25,794 nucleotides of DNA, from assembly GCA_003526375.1 (NCBI GenBank), contig DPDG01000016.1:1-25794 (forward strand), in the 5' to 3' direction. The position numbers and the translations under genes were made by a program. The number at the start of each line of letters is the position of its first letter. Position 1 is the stretch's first letter. The notes beneath the pieces were generated by a model. It did no database searches, was not told the origin of the DNA, and was given only the letters and a program-made list of their open reading frames with translations. Of the stretch, positions 1 through 8,556 are shown piece by piece. This stretch comes from Lentisphaeria bacterium. Lineage in GTDB: Bacteria > Verrucomicrobiota > Lentisphaeria > Victivallales > UBA1829.

Positions 1-612
1 ATGGAACTCCCGCGTGACAGCATGATGGTTTGTGATCGAGGATACGTCGATTTTTCCATGCTGTATAAATGGAATCTCTCCGGTGTGGATTTTGTTACGC
101 GCCTCAAGACCAATGCGACCTACGACATCCCGGAATACGATGTCAAGCAATATCCCGGAACCGTTTTGAGCGATGAAATTATTTTTTTGCGCGGATCGCA
201 AGACAAATATCCGGAACGTCTCCGCAAAGTGGTCGTCTGCGATGTGGAAAACCATCGGACATTGACCTTGCTAACCAACAATTTTGAGCTGGACGCACAG
301 ACGATTGGCGACATCTATAAGGCTCGCTGGCAAATCGAAAGCTTTTTCAAGATGCTCAAGCAGAACTTCAAGATCAAAACGTTCATCGGCACCAGCGAAA
401 ATGCGGTTCGGATTCAAGTTTGGACAGCGCTTATCGCTATTTTGCTGACCAAGTACCTGAAGTTTTTGTCGAAAGCGCAATGGCATTTTTCAACCCTGGT
501 CACTTTCCTGAAATGGAATCTATTTGTTTACCGCGACTTGCGCCAATGGCTGGATCAACCATTTACCAAACCACCGGAGCCGGAATCATTTCAACCAGAG
601 TTCGCTTTTTAG
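1..612 (+). pseudogene. IS4-family transposase, 3' part (cut by window edge)
   Basis: DDE transposase of the IS4 family; the N-terminal part lies outside the window. A CDRGY block near residue 11 carries what should be the second catalytic Asp. The IS4 signature Y-x2-R-x3-E-x6-K is intact at Y106, R109, E113 and K120, counted from position 1, with E113 as the catalytic Glu. The ATG at position 1 is probably internal, because IS4 transposases are normally 350-450 aa and the first catalytic Asp is missing. The reading frame closes naturally at 612. The element's right end should lie shortly after, in the stretch before the IS66 coding region. I could not find its terminal repeat, so I cannot say whether the full copy is intact. 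Confidence 0.85.
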
Positions 613-742
613 GACAGCAGATTTACAACAAAGGGGGGCTACTTTTGAGAATTGGTGTGAAATAGATGAAAATGAGGGGGCGCAATCAGAAGATTACGCC
701 ATGGGGAAAATTGTTAGGACAGGTATGAGATATACTATAGAT

Positions 743-2354
743 ATGATTACTACGGAAGCAGCGACCTTGGCAGACGCGCTTGCCGCTATCCGGGAGCTGA
801 AGACACTTGTTCAAAAGCAAACCGAAGAGATATTGAATCTCAAAGCAGCTCTGGCAGATGCCAGAGCTGAAATCACAGTTCTGAGAACCGAAAACGCCGC
901 GTTGAAAAAACAGAACGCCAAACTTGAATATGAAAACACTTGGCTGAAACGTCAGATTTTCGGTTCCAAATCAGAGCGTTTTTTGCCGGTGACCGACCAA
1001 TCCGTTTTGTTGCCTGGATTTGATGAAACAAGTGAATCGGCGGTCTCAGCCGAGTTGCAGACTATTGCGGAGCATACGCGGAAAGTCCGAGAGAAAAACG
1101 GTTGGGAGGAAATTCCTGCCGATCTTCCCCGCGAGGATCGGATCATCGATATTCCGGAGGAAAAACGTCAGGGAATGGAGTTGATCGGCTATGAGGATTC
1201 CGAACGATTGGCGATCCGCAGCGGCTTGTATGTGATCCGCTACCGCCGGACGAAATATGCGGCTCCGGGAGATCCGCTCCAAGGCGTTCGAACGGCCCCT
1301 GCGCCAGGTGATTATTTCAACAGTCCGAGCGGCAAAACCAAATATGACGTCTCCATTCCTGCGAAAGTTATCGCCGATAAAACCGAGCACCGATTCCGCT
1401 GGAACACCAGGTGAAAATGTTTGCAAGTGAGGGAGTCCCAATCGCCCCGTCCACGCTGGCGCATCTTTTCAAAAGCGGAGCCCAGAGCCTTAAGGTTCTT
1501 TATGACCGGATGGTGGAACTGATTATGAAGTGTGAGATACTCCATGTTGATGAAACCTTCCTGAAGCTGGCTGTTCCCGGCCACGGAAAATGCAAGACCG
1601 TTTATTTCTGGTGCAGAATGACAGGGGTCGGTCCGCCGATGGTGGCTTTCCATTTTTCTCCATCACGCTCACAGGATGTTGCTCAACTGTTGCCGGGCGA
1701 TTATTCCGGAACGATTATTCGCGATTCCTATATCGGCTATGAAAAGCTTGCCTGTGAAGCCGCTTGCTGCTGGGCTCATTATAGACGGCGCGTATTCAAT
1801 GCCATAAAGCAGGTTTTGTTAAAAGCACGCGGATGCTTGACATGATTCGCGATCTCTACCGGATTGAGCGAGCAGCCAGAAATAAAGCCGAAGCCAAAGG
1901 CTCTGAAACAGCATTATTTCAAGCTCGAAAAATCGCACGCCGGGATTCGCGTAAAATTGTTGACGATATCTTTGCGCTTTGCCGGGAATGGCAACAGAAT
2001 GAGTTGCCGTCCTCGTCATTGGCAAAAGCCGCAACTTATGCGCTGAATATTGAAAACGAGCTCAAAAAGTTCCTTGATGATCCCAAATTGAATCTTGACA
2101 ATAATCCCGCCGAGATTCAGATGAGGAGAATTTCAATCGGAAGACGCAACTGGCTTTTCACCGGAAGCGAGACTGGCGGACAGAATCTGGCGATCCTCTT
2201 CTCCTTCGCCGCGACCTGCAAAGCCAATGCCGTCAACTATCGTCAATGGCTGGAAGACGTTTTGATCCGCATCAATACCACGCCAGCATCGCTGATCGAC
2301 ACGTTGCTTCCTCAAAACTGGAAATTTCAACCCCGCTCCGAGATATCCCGTTAA
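743..2354 (+). pseudogene. IS66-family transposase (TnpC type) broken by two frameshifts
   Basis: Three consecutive frames together make one IS66 transposase. Positions 743-1395 encode a long N-terminal coiled coil followed by the family motif LKRQIFGSKSERF and the zinc-binding-like domain. Positions 1381-1822 carry the first catalytic Asp in HVDET (codon at 1549), the second in RDSYIGY (codon at 1723) and the CWAH block. Positions 1821-2354 carry the catalytic Glu in NNPAEI (codon at 2112), followed by GRRNWLF. The reading frame steps by -1 near 1378-1395 and again near 1812-1825, so each break equals loss of one base. All three catalytic residues survive. No TnpA or TnpB partner is seen. 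I chose ATG 743 because the coiled coil begins there; a longer frame starts at 524 but overlaps the IS4 gene. Sequencing error is possible, decay more likely. Confidence 0.85.
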
Positions 2355-2490
2355 AGCCACGCAAACGCACGTTTGAGCAAGTGTAACAGGGATCCCTCAT
2401 TCTCCGGTCAAGACGAAAAATCCGTTCCGGTGCATTCAATGGTAAAAAATCACGACCAAAAATTTTGCTCCGCACGCCTCTGCCATGGGG

Positions 2491-2505
2491 ATGACTGGGG
2501 ACTTA
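2491..2505. repeat. Possible right terminal repeat of the IS66 element
   Basis: Read on the minus strand this stretch begins GTAAGTCCCCAGTC. IS66 ends typically begin with GTAA, and the site lies about 140 bp past the transposase stop, where a right end is expected. I found no matching left copy before 743, where the IS4 element abuts, so the assignment is tentative. Confidence 0.25.
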
Positions 2506-2572
2506 CATTACTGGGTTGTGCCGTCAATAGATGTGTACTATATTATGTAAACGTCAAAAAGGATTAGGAAAA

Positions 2573-2750
2573 ATGGCGAATGCATACGAACAACATGATA
2601 TATCGGATGAATCTTGGGCTAAAATCAATTTTTTGCTGCCGGGGTGCAAAGGAACTTGGAGAGGCAATGCACGCGATAATCGACAATTTCTAAATGTCGT
2701 TTTTGGTATTTTACGAACGGGTGAACCTTGGTGTAATGCCCCTCGTTTTT
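2573..2750 (+). pseudogene. IS5-family transposase, N-terminal stub
   Basis: The translated segment has the pattern of the N-terminal domain of IS5-family transposases (IS427/IS1031-like, DUF4096): SDESWAKI, LLPG, a DNRQFLN block and GILRTGEPW. Homology stops at about 2750, after roughly 60 residues, and the DDE catalytic domain is absent, so this is a remnant. ATG 2573 is preferred over an upstream in-frame ATG at 2531 because family members begin just before this domain and an AGGA-like stretch precedes it. The break lies beside an inverted repeat (2733-2740 with 2758-2765) and the araC 3' end, so a deletion probably fused this stub to the araC flank. Confidence 0.75.
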
Positions 2751-2765
2751 CAAAGGCGGCATTAC
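2733..2765. repeat. 8-bp inverted repeat at the IS5 break point
   Basis: GTAATGCC at 2733-2740 pairs perfectly with GGCATTAC at 2758-2765 across a 17-bp spacer. It straddles the point where IS5 homology ends. It may be a relic of the recombination that truncated the transposase, or chance. Confidence 0.4.
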
Positions 2766-2775
2766 GTAGAAGCAG

Positions 2776-2802
2776 TCAAAAAATGAAGATTTCATTTTTT
2801 GA
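2776..2802. terminator. AT-rich hairpin between IS5 stub and araC
   Basis: Arms 2776-2787 and 2791-2802 form a 12-bp perfect inverted repeat around a 3-base loop. The top strand reads TCAAAAAATGAA, then GAT, then the complement. The outer A/T run gives U-rich RNA on either strand, so it could end the araC transcript coming from the right. The stem has few G-C pairs, so terminator strength is doubtful. Confidence 0.4.
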
Positions 2803-2865
2803 GAATCCTTTACGCCGCCCGATACTCTCTCATACAGCCGATGCCGTTTTTCTGACGACCGCGCT

Positions 2866-3720
2866 TCATGTGCCCTGTCTCTCTCTGCGGTAATGAACCG
2901 GTGGAACTCCGGAAAAGTTTTTGAACGCTTTGGAAAAATGATAACGGTCGGCATATCCTGTTTCCTGCGCAATTTCATCCATTGTTTTTTCCGTATGATG
3001 GAGCAGCCAGGACGCCCGGAGCATTCTGAGCTCAAAGAGGAAGAAATTCGGCGTTTTCTTCGTTTCCCTCATGAAGAGCCGGTAGAAACTGTTGCGCGAC
3101 ATATTGACACGTCGGCAGAGTTCGCTATTCGTCGGCGGTGAATCCAGTTCGCTCTCCATGATTGCCACGGCCTTTGCGATTCTCGGATCAAGGTTATCCC
3201 GTGCTGAATTCAGAAAATCCTCCGGAGAAATCAGACTGAGATAATGCGATACAATGCCTTGAATTGCCATCAGGCGCGATGTCTCATCAGACAAAGACAG
3301 AAAATGAGCCAGTTCCGACCTGAGGAAAGCGGGCGGGAAGGTATAGATTCTGCGTCGGACATTATCGAACTGCGCTCCGATTTTGAAATTTACAGAGAAA
3401 TGCGGGACAACCCGATCAAGTTCCGTCGAAGTCGCAATATGGGACGGGATCAGGAACACATCCCTGGAGGTCAGCGGATAAACAATATTCTGAAAAATGA
3501 TCTTTGCGCCGTTTGCCTGATTCCAGTAGAGACGCCAGTATTGCCCGAAATTCCGGGGATAATTCCATTCCCTGAGAATATGAAAGGAATAGTTGCAGAT
3601 TTCCAGAACAGGAAACGACGGCGCCCCCTGCCGGTTCTGCGATTCCTCACGCTCCCAGAGCAGCGGAGCAATTTTTCTGATTATGGAACAATTTGACATT
3701 GAATAGATACGATATGACAT
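2866..3720 (-). CDS. AraC/XylS-family transcriptional regulator
   Basis: 284-aa regulator. Residues from about 176 to the end form a typical AraC DNA-binding domain with two helix-turn-helix motifs. The first contains NSELCRRVNMSRNSFYRLF. The second contains MDEIAQETGY followed by HFSKAFKNFSGVPPVHYRR, close to the family consensus. The N-terminal 170 residues look like the cupin-type ligand-sensing domain of sugar-responsive AraC proteins. It is transcribed away from the glycan operon starting at 3889, so it is the obvious candidate regulator of that operon, probably responding to a released sugar (inference). A TTGACA/TATATT promoter lies just upstream. Start choice is uncertain: ATG 3720 and an in-frame ATG at 3699 are both possible and neither has a clear Shine-Dalgarno sequence. 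Confidence 0.93.
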   Translation of the reverse strand: MSYRIYSMSNCSIIRKIAPLLWEREESQNRQGAPSFPVLEICNYSFHILREWNYPRNFGQYWRLYWNQANGAKIIFQNIVYPLTSRDVFLIPSHIATSTELDRVVPHFSVNFKIGAQFDNVRRRIYTFPPAFLRSELAHFLSLSDETSRLMAIQGIVSHYLSLISPEDFLNSARDNLDPRIAKAVAIMESELDSPPTNSELCRRVNMSRNSFYRLFMRETKKTPNFFLFELRMLRASWLLHHTEKTMDEIAQETGYADRYHFSKAFKNFSGVPPVHYRRERQGT

Positions 3721-3747
3721 TTACAATTTTTCAAATCTAATTATAAT
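3720..3747 (+). promoter_or_regulatory. Possible plus-strand promoter of the GH16 operon
   Basis: TTTACA at 3720-3725 and a perfect TATAAT at 3742-3747 are separated by 16 bases, pointing towards the operon at 3889. Its -10 shares bases with the araC -10, so polymerase could not occupy both at once. The leader would be about 135 nt and would include both arms of the 11-bp inverted repeat. The region is AT-rich, so chance matches are possible. Confidence 0.4.
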
Positions 3748-3772
3748 ATATGCATGAAACACAGGATGTCAA
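3745..3772 (-). promoter_or_regulatory. Probable sigma70-type promoter of araC
   Basis: On the minus strand a perfect TTGACA (3772 to 3767) is followed after 16 bases by TATATT (3750 to 3745). The predicted transcription start lies a little over 15 bases before ATG 3720. Its -35 box overlaps the left arm of the inverted repeat at 3770-3780, which suits autorepression. Confidence 0.55.
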
Positions 3773-3836
3773 GGTATCATGCGCAACTTTTCTTTTTCGG
3801 CAAACGAGAGAAAAACAGTATGGAGATGATACCTTG
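3770..3836. promoter_or_regulatory. 11-bp inverted repeat, candidate AraC operator
   Basis: CAAGGTATCAT at 3770-3780 is the exact reverse complement of ATGATACCTTG at 3826-3836; arm centres are 56 bp apart. It lies in the divergent region between araC and the operon, and the left arm overlaps the araC -35 box. Two half-sites for a dimeric AraC protein forming a loop is the natural reading. A long-loop RNA hairpin in the operon leader is an alternative. Confidence 0.55.
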
Positions 3837-3888
3837 GTTTGGGATCATTTGAAATCAATTTAAGAACGAAAATGGAGTTTTCGCAAAG

Positions 3889-4749
3889 ATGAAACAGAGA
3901 ACACTGTTTTTCAATCACGGGAAACGCCGGAGGGTAACGAGGTCATACTTTACTCTTATCGAACTTCTGGTCGTTATTTCAATCATAGCCGTTCTTGCGG
4001 GAATGCTGCTTCCGGCATTGAACAAAGCAAAAGAAACGGCAAAACGAATCGGCTGCCTGAGTAATATCAGGCAGATGGGACTTTGCATCATCAATTACGG
4101 AACGGACAATCATGACATCATCGTGCCTTATGCGGTCAATGACAAAACCAGAATCTCCCGTGGGGTGGATGGCCCGGACAATGCGCCATGGATATTTACA
4201 ATTCGGCGATGGCTGCCTTTCAAAGTGTCTCATCCGGCAGCCTATTACCCGGAATCCGAAGGGAAAGGCATGTTCCCGATGGCAAACGGAATCTTTAAAT
4301 GTCCGGCAATCGGTCGCCTTCCCGAATCAATAGGAGATATTCCGTATGGAATGCCGAATAGTTTCATCGGTGGCGCAGTACCATCTGACGGATGGGGACA
4401 ATCCTTTTCCCGCTATGTTCCCAGGAAATTTACGGATATTCTGAGCGTCTCGGGAAAAGTCCTGCTTATGGATGCCGGCATGGTCTCATACAATCCTTAT
4501 GTATATTGCCATCAAGGAGGATTTTCCACCACGCCGGCGGATCACTCTACATCGCAGGGTTTCGGCGTATACCTGTTTTGGCCCAACGGCCAGGGAATCG
4601 CAACCCGGCGGCACAGACAATCCGCCAATGCAGTCTTCTGCGACGGTCATGCCTCCAACATCTCCTATTCTGAATTGAGAAGCGAAGCCGTCAAATACGA
4701 CAATATGTACTCCGGAATGCTGTGGGGCAAAGACGGACTCCGCAAGTAA
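3889..4749 (+). CDS. H-X9-DG pseudopilin-like protein (prepilin N-terminal motif)
   Basis: 286-aa protein with a 20-residue basic leader and then the type IV prepilin-like segment FTLIELLVVISIIAVLAGM, including the Glu at mature position 5 needed for prepilin processing and assembly. The residue before Phe is Tyr, not the usual Gly, as often happens in this family. Near the C-terminus the pattern H-x9-D-G (RHRQSANAVFCDGHA) places it in the H-X9-DG processing-associated family expanded in Lentisphaerota and Planctomycetota. It should sit in the inner membrane or a pseudopilus. No function is established for the globular domain. GGAG at 3874-3877 precedes the start by 11 bases. It is the first gene of the GH16 operon, 47 bp before the next gene. 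Confidence 0.9.
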   Translation: MKQRTLFFNHGKRRRVTRSYFTLIELLVVISIIAVLAGMLLPALNKAKETAKRIGCLSNIRQMGLCIINYGTDNHDIIVPYAVNDKTRISRGVDGPDNAPWIFTIRRWLPFKVSHPAAYYPESEGKGMFPMANGIFKCPAIGRLPESIGDIPYGMPNSFIGGAVPSDGWGQSFSRYVPRKFTDILSVSGKVLLMDAGMVSYNPYVYCHQGGFSTTPADHSTSQGFGVYLFWPNGQGIATRRHRQSANAVFCDGHASNISYSELRSEAVKYDNMYSGMLWGKDGLRK

Positions 4750-4796
4750 GCAGCAGAAACAACACAAAACCAAATCATATAGAAAGGAACTGAAAA

Positions 4797-5333
4797 ATGA
4801 TGAATCTGAAGAAAATGACCGCCCTGTTTGCCCTGTGCTCCTTTGGACTCGGAGCCGCCGAAGTTTCCATGCTGAACCTGAACAGGATCGAATCTTCTCA
4901 GGGACTGCCGGCCGGCTGGTATCCGAACAAACGCCAGGAATTTTCACCGCTTCCGAAAGTAGAATTTCCCGTCGAACAGGACGGGAAGGCCATGCATATC
5001 TCCAATATTCAGGGGCGGGAAGGCTGCCGTTTCGAGAGTTACAGAGTCATTCCGGCGGAAAAGGGTGGCAAGCTGGTTCTGACGATTAACGTCAAAGGTC
5101 GCGGGACAGGTGTGTTCACTGTGCAGGCTTACAGCGGAAAAAAGTGGACGGGGCATATCGGCATCAAGACGTTTGCGATTCCCGCCGAGTGGCAGAGCGT
5201 CAAGGTTGAGTTCGACATCCGCGATCTTGATCCCAAGGCGCCGACCTCCGGAGTGATCTGCATGTTCGGAGCGAAAAACGGTTCGGAACTCTTCATACGT
5301 TCCCTGACCTCAGATGTCGTTGCCGGTAAATGA
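4797..5333 (+). CDS. Small secreted jelly-roll/CBM-like protein
   Basis: 178 aa with a signal peptide (basic MMNLKKM start, hydrophobic run to about residue 20, likely cleavage near GAA-EV). The mature part resembles a single beta-sandwich module of the carbohydrate-binding type. It is clearly paralogous to residues about 20-175 of the GH16 protein encoded next: shared stretches include WYPNK, GCRF, FTVQAYSGKKW, GHIGIK and GVICMFGA. No catalytic motif is visible. A role in binding the same glycan as the GH16 enzyme is inferred from that duplication. AAAGGA lies just upstream. ATG 4797 and the adjacent ATG 4800 are both possible starts. The next gene starts 11 bases after the stop. Confidence 0.85.
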   Translation: MMNLKKMTALFALCSFGLGAAEVSMLNLNRIESSQGLPAGWYPNKRQEFSPLPKVEFPVEQDGKAMHISNIQGREGCRFESYRVIPAEKGGKLVLTINVKGRGTGVFTVQAYSGKKWTGHIGIKTFAIPAEWQSVKVEFDIRDLDPKAPTSGVICMFGAKNGSELFIRSLTSDVVAGK

Positions 5334-5344
5334 CGAGGAGCAAC

Positions 5345-8300
5345 ATGAAAAGACTGTTTCACTTCCTTCTGATGATCTCCACCGTCTGTCTTGCCGCAGC
5401 GGAAACGGAGATGATCGATCTCGACACGATCAATCCGAGCTTCAATACTCCAATGAGCTGGTATCCGAACAAAGGAGCCGCCTTCACCCCATTGCCGACG
5501 GTGACTTATTCCGTCGAACAGGGCAGAAAGGCCATGCGCATTTCCAATGTTCAGGGCAAGGACGGCTGCCGCTTCGACTGCTACCGGAATTACCCGGTGC
5601 TCAACGGCGACAGGATCATCCTGACCGCTGAAGTCAAGGGCAAGGGCAAAGGCATATTCACCGTGCAGGCTTACAGCGGGAAAAAATGGATGGGACATAT
5701 CGGGATCAAGGATTTCAAGGTTCCCTCCGAATGGGACAGGGTTCAAGTCAGCTTTGACATCGTCGATCTTTCCGAAAAGGATATGACAGACGGTGTGATC
5801 TGTATGTTCGGCGCCGGAAAAGGTTCGGATTTTCAACTTCGTTCGCTGAAGTTTGAACGGGTGGCGGAAATCGCCGGAAATACGGCATTTCCCAATATCT
5901 GGACGGCTTTTCTGCCGATGGATGCGGACTATCAGCCGACGAAACAGGAACTGACTTCGATCCCCGCAGCGCTGAACGGTGTGAAACCGCGCAAGGTTCA
6001 GTTCGCCGGAGGCGAGCATGACTTCAAACCGGATTTCGAAAACAAGCCGGGGCCGCTGCCGCACGGCGCGGGAAACTGCGCTTGGCTTTTTGCCGAGATC
6101 AATGCGCCGCAGGACGAAGATTACACGATCGGTGCGGGGGCGGACTGGTGGATGCAAGTCAATGTGAACGGAAAAGCGGTCATTGACACGCTCAAGGATG
6201 GTAATACGCATCATCCTCCGCGCATCACCGACCATAAGACCACAGTCCGGCTGAAAAAAGGCCGGAATCTGCTGGCTGTCAAATACGTAACCGGTGCGGG
6301 AAGTTCGGTTCTGGCGCTCGGAGGCCCCAATGAACTGCGGGGTGTCGGACAGAAAATACGCATTGTCGAGGAACTGTTCAAAGACGACTTTGAAAATGCG
6401 CAGGCCAGACGTCCCGGCAATCCGCAAATCATTCAAGGAGAATACAGCTACGCCCTGGTCGGTCCCTCACGGCAGGGCGTCTATACGACAGCCCGGAAAT
6501 TGGCATTCGAGCCTGCGCGCAGTGAATACACGATGCCCAAGATCGCATCCGGGAAATCGTTCGGGATGTCGTTCCGGCTGATCCGTTTCGGCAAAGACGA
6601 CGCACGACTTGCGTTCCGGTTCTCCGATCCGAAAAACGGAAAATCCTGTGTGCTGGAATTCCTCTCCCGCACAGGCGGCGACCTGGAGATCAACATCCTT
6701 GACAACGGAAAAAATGCAGGTTCGTTCCGGTATCCCGCGAAATGGATTCCCATGGATGTGATGTTCAGCGCCACGGCGCTGGGGGAATACAAACTCGCAC
6801 TGGAAACACTGGTGGACAGTTCGGTTCGGAATTATTCCGGCAAAAGCACATTTTTCGCCGATATCAATGATGCCATGTTCCGGATTGATGCGGTTCTGGA
6901 AACGCTTGGAGGTAAATCCGCGCAGGTTCTGCTGGATGACTGGATCTGCGGTTATGCCATGCCCGACCAGATACGGAAAATGATCCCGATGGATATCCGG
7001 GTGGAAGATACTTTCGATCCGAAAAAAGCCGGTTGGAAACTGATCCTTGATGAAGAGTTCGATGGAGACAGTCTGAATCCCGACCTCTGGACCCGCACCT
7101 TTGCGATGAAGGGAATCCAGTTGAAAGACGGTTTTCTCGAACTGCGGGCGACCCGCAAACCGGCGGGCAACGGCAAAGTCATTTACGAAACCAATGGTTT
7201 CTCCACCGTAAAAAAATATTCCTACGGATATTATGAAGCGCGGGTGCGCGTGCGCGACTGTTCCGGCTGGATCACCGCTTTCTGGCTTTACGGCGGACAG
7301 ACCGGCAACTCGTATCTGGACGGAATGGAAGTTGATGTTTACGAGGATTATTATGTATTTCCCGGCAAGCCCCTGCTGGATTTCAATTTTCACGGTTTTG
7401 TCGGCAGAGTCATGAAGAGCTGGAACTATGTGGCAACACTGCCCGGCTCCAGCCGGGATTTTTATACGATCGGCTGCAAGTGGACGCCGTTTGAGATTAC
7501 CTATTACATCAACGGCAAGGCAATCCGTTCCACGGCAAACCACAGCCCGCATAAAACCATCACATACGACGCATTGAATCACCGGAACGGCTTTGCTCCC
7601 CTCCATCTTTGTTTCTATGGGAAAATCACCGCGGAATACGGTGCGGGAAAACCGATTGAAGACAAGGGGGAATTTCCGGATGTATTCAAGATCGATTATG
7701 TGCGCGTCTGGGAGTATCCCCGGCAGGAAGACCCCGTCGTGAAATGGACCCGGAGGGAACAGCCGCTTATCGTCGAACCCGGCGAAAAGTTTGAACTGGA
7801 AGCGGATGTCACACCCAATCCCCGGACAAACTCCCCGATCAAAGGCGTCTACCTGTTCGACAGCGGATGCCTGATCGACTACAAGGACAAACCGCCGTAT
7901 AAATTCACGGTCTCCATTGATGACAAATACTATTCCGGCACCAACTACATGCGTACCGGCAGGTCACGCGAAAAGCCGAATCTTCAGAGCGTGCTGCATG
8001 CCTATGCAATCTATGCTCAGGATGCGCGCGGCAGGGTCGGTCATACCAACGCGGTTATTAAGATGACCCGCCCCCAGAAAAAATCCACGCCGTATCAGGG
8101 AAAAGCTCAGGTCATTCCGGGACGGGTAAACCCCAGTTTTTATGATGAAGGCGGCAATGGAGTCGGTTATCTGGATGACAATGTGAATGTCAACGGAAAG
8201 GCCGGGTTCCGCAAAGACGAAGGCGTGGATACCAACGGCGAATGGATCGGCCATACCATTACCGGGGAATGGGTCAATCTGACCGTTGACATCAAAAAAG

Positions 8301-8542
8301 CCGGAAAATACCGGGTGGAGATGGACTACGGGGCACCCGACACCTGCGGAGGTAGCATGCTGATGCTGCTGGATGACGAAAAACTGCTCGGCACCTTCGA
8401 AATGCCCGGTCGCGGCAGCGGCTGGGGCGGCCTCAAGACCGGACTGCGGAATATCGAACTCCCTGCCGGACGGCATACTCTGAAGCTGATCGTGATTGGT
8501 GCATACAACTATTCCTGGCTGACATTCAGCGAGGAAAAATAG
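5345..8542 (+). CDS. Secreted multidomain GH16-family glycoside hydrolase with CBM6-like C-terminus
   Basis: 1065 aa from ATG 5345, chosen because GAGGAG at 5335-5340 lies 4 bases before it and a signal peptide follows at once (MKRLFHFLLM, cleavage near AAA-ETE). An in-frame ATG at 5330 overlaps the previous stop. Domain order: jelly-roll module 20-175, paralogous to the upstream small protein; PA14/galactose-binding-like region about 180-335; beta-sandwich region about 345-560; GH16 catalytic domain about 564-792; Ig-like segment about 800-915; CBM6-like domain about 927-1065. The GH16 active-site motif E-V-D-V-Y-E is complete: E662 nucleophile, D664, E667 acid/base. GH16 enzymes cut beta-1,3 or beta-1,4 glucans or galactans, and some cut mucin O-glycans. 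The exact substrate cannot be read from sequence. Confidence 0.93.
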   Translation: MKRLFHFLLMISTVCLAAAETEMIDLDTINPSFNTPMSWYPNKGAAFTPLPTVTYSVEQGRKAMRISNVQGKDGCRFDCYRNYPVLNGDRIILTAEVKGKGKGIFTVQAYSGKKWMGHIGIKDFKVPSEWDRVQVSFDIVDLSEKDMTDGVICMFGAGKGSDFQLRSLKFERVAEIAGNTAFPNIWTAFLPMDADYQPTKQELTSIPAALNGVKPRKVQFAGGEHDFKPDFENKPGPLPHGAGNCAWLFAEINAPQDEDYTIGAGADWWMQVNVNGKAVIDTLKDGNTHHPPRITDHKTTVRLKKGRNLLAVKYVTGAGSSVLALGGPNELRGVGQKIRIVEELFKDDFENAQARRPGNPQIIQGEYSYALVGPSRQGVYTTARKLAFEPARSEYTMPKIASGKSFGMSFRLIRFGKDDARLAFRFSDPKNGKSCVLEFLSRTGGDLEINILDNGKNAGSFRYPAKWIPMDVMFSATALGEYKLALETLVDSSVRNYSGKSTFFADINDAMFRIDAVLETLGGKSAQVLLDDWICGYAMPDQIRKMIPMDIRVEDTFDPKKAGWKLILDEEFDGDSLNPDLWTRTFAMKGIQLKDGFLELRATRKPAGNGKVIYETNGFSTVKKYSYGYYEARVRVRDCSGWITAFWLYGGQTGNSYLDGMEVDVYEDYYVFPGKPLLDFNFHGFVGRVMKSWNYVATLPGSSRDFYTIGCKWTPFEITYYINGKAIRSTANHSPHKTITYDALNHRNGFAPLHLCFYGKITAEYGAGKPIEDKGEFPDVFKIDYVRVWEYPRQEDPVVKWTRREQPLIVEPGEKFELEADVTPNPRTNSPIKGVYLFDSGCLIDYKDKPPYKFTVSIDDKYYSGTNYMRTGRSREKPNLQSVLHAYAIYAQDARGRVGHTNAVIKMTRPQKKSTPYQGKAQVIPGRVNPSFYDEGGNGVGYLDDNVNVNGKAGFRKDEGVDTNGEWIGHTITGEWVNLTVDIKKAGKYRVEMDYGAPDTCGGSMLMLLDDEKLLGTFEMPGRGSGWGGLKTGLRNIELPAGRHTLKLIVIGAYNYSWLTFSEEK

Positions 8543-8556
8543 AGGATTGCAGAAGA

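Noticed and set aside
524..742. N-terminal extension of the IS66 frame from 524
   Set aside because: It overlaps the end of the IS4 transposase gene, and the residues before 743 do not resemble IS66 proteins.
2840..3700. Plus-strand frames in the araC region
   Set aside because: They are antisense to a clear AraC-family gene with both helix-turn-helix motifs.
5129..7606. Long minus-strand frames opposite the GH16 gene
   Set aside because: The plus strand has a signal peptide, ordered domains and a GH16 active site. The antisense frames have no recognisable domain and arise from high-GC codon use.
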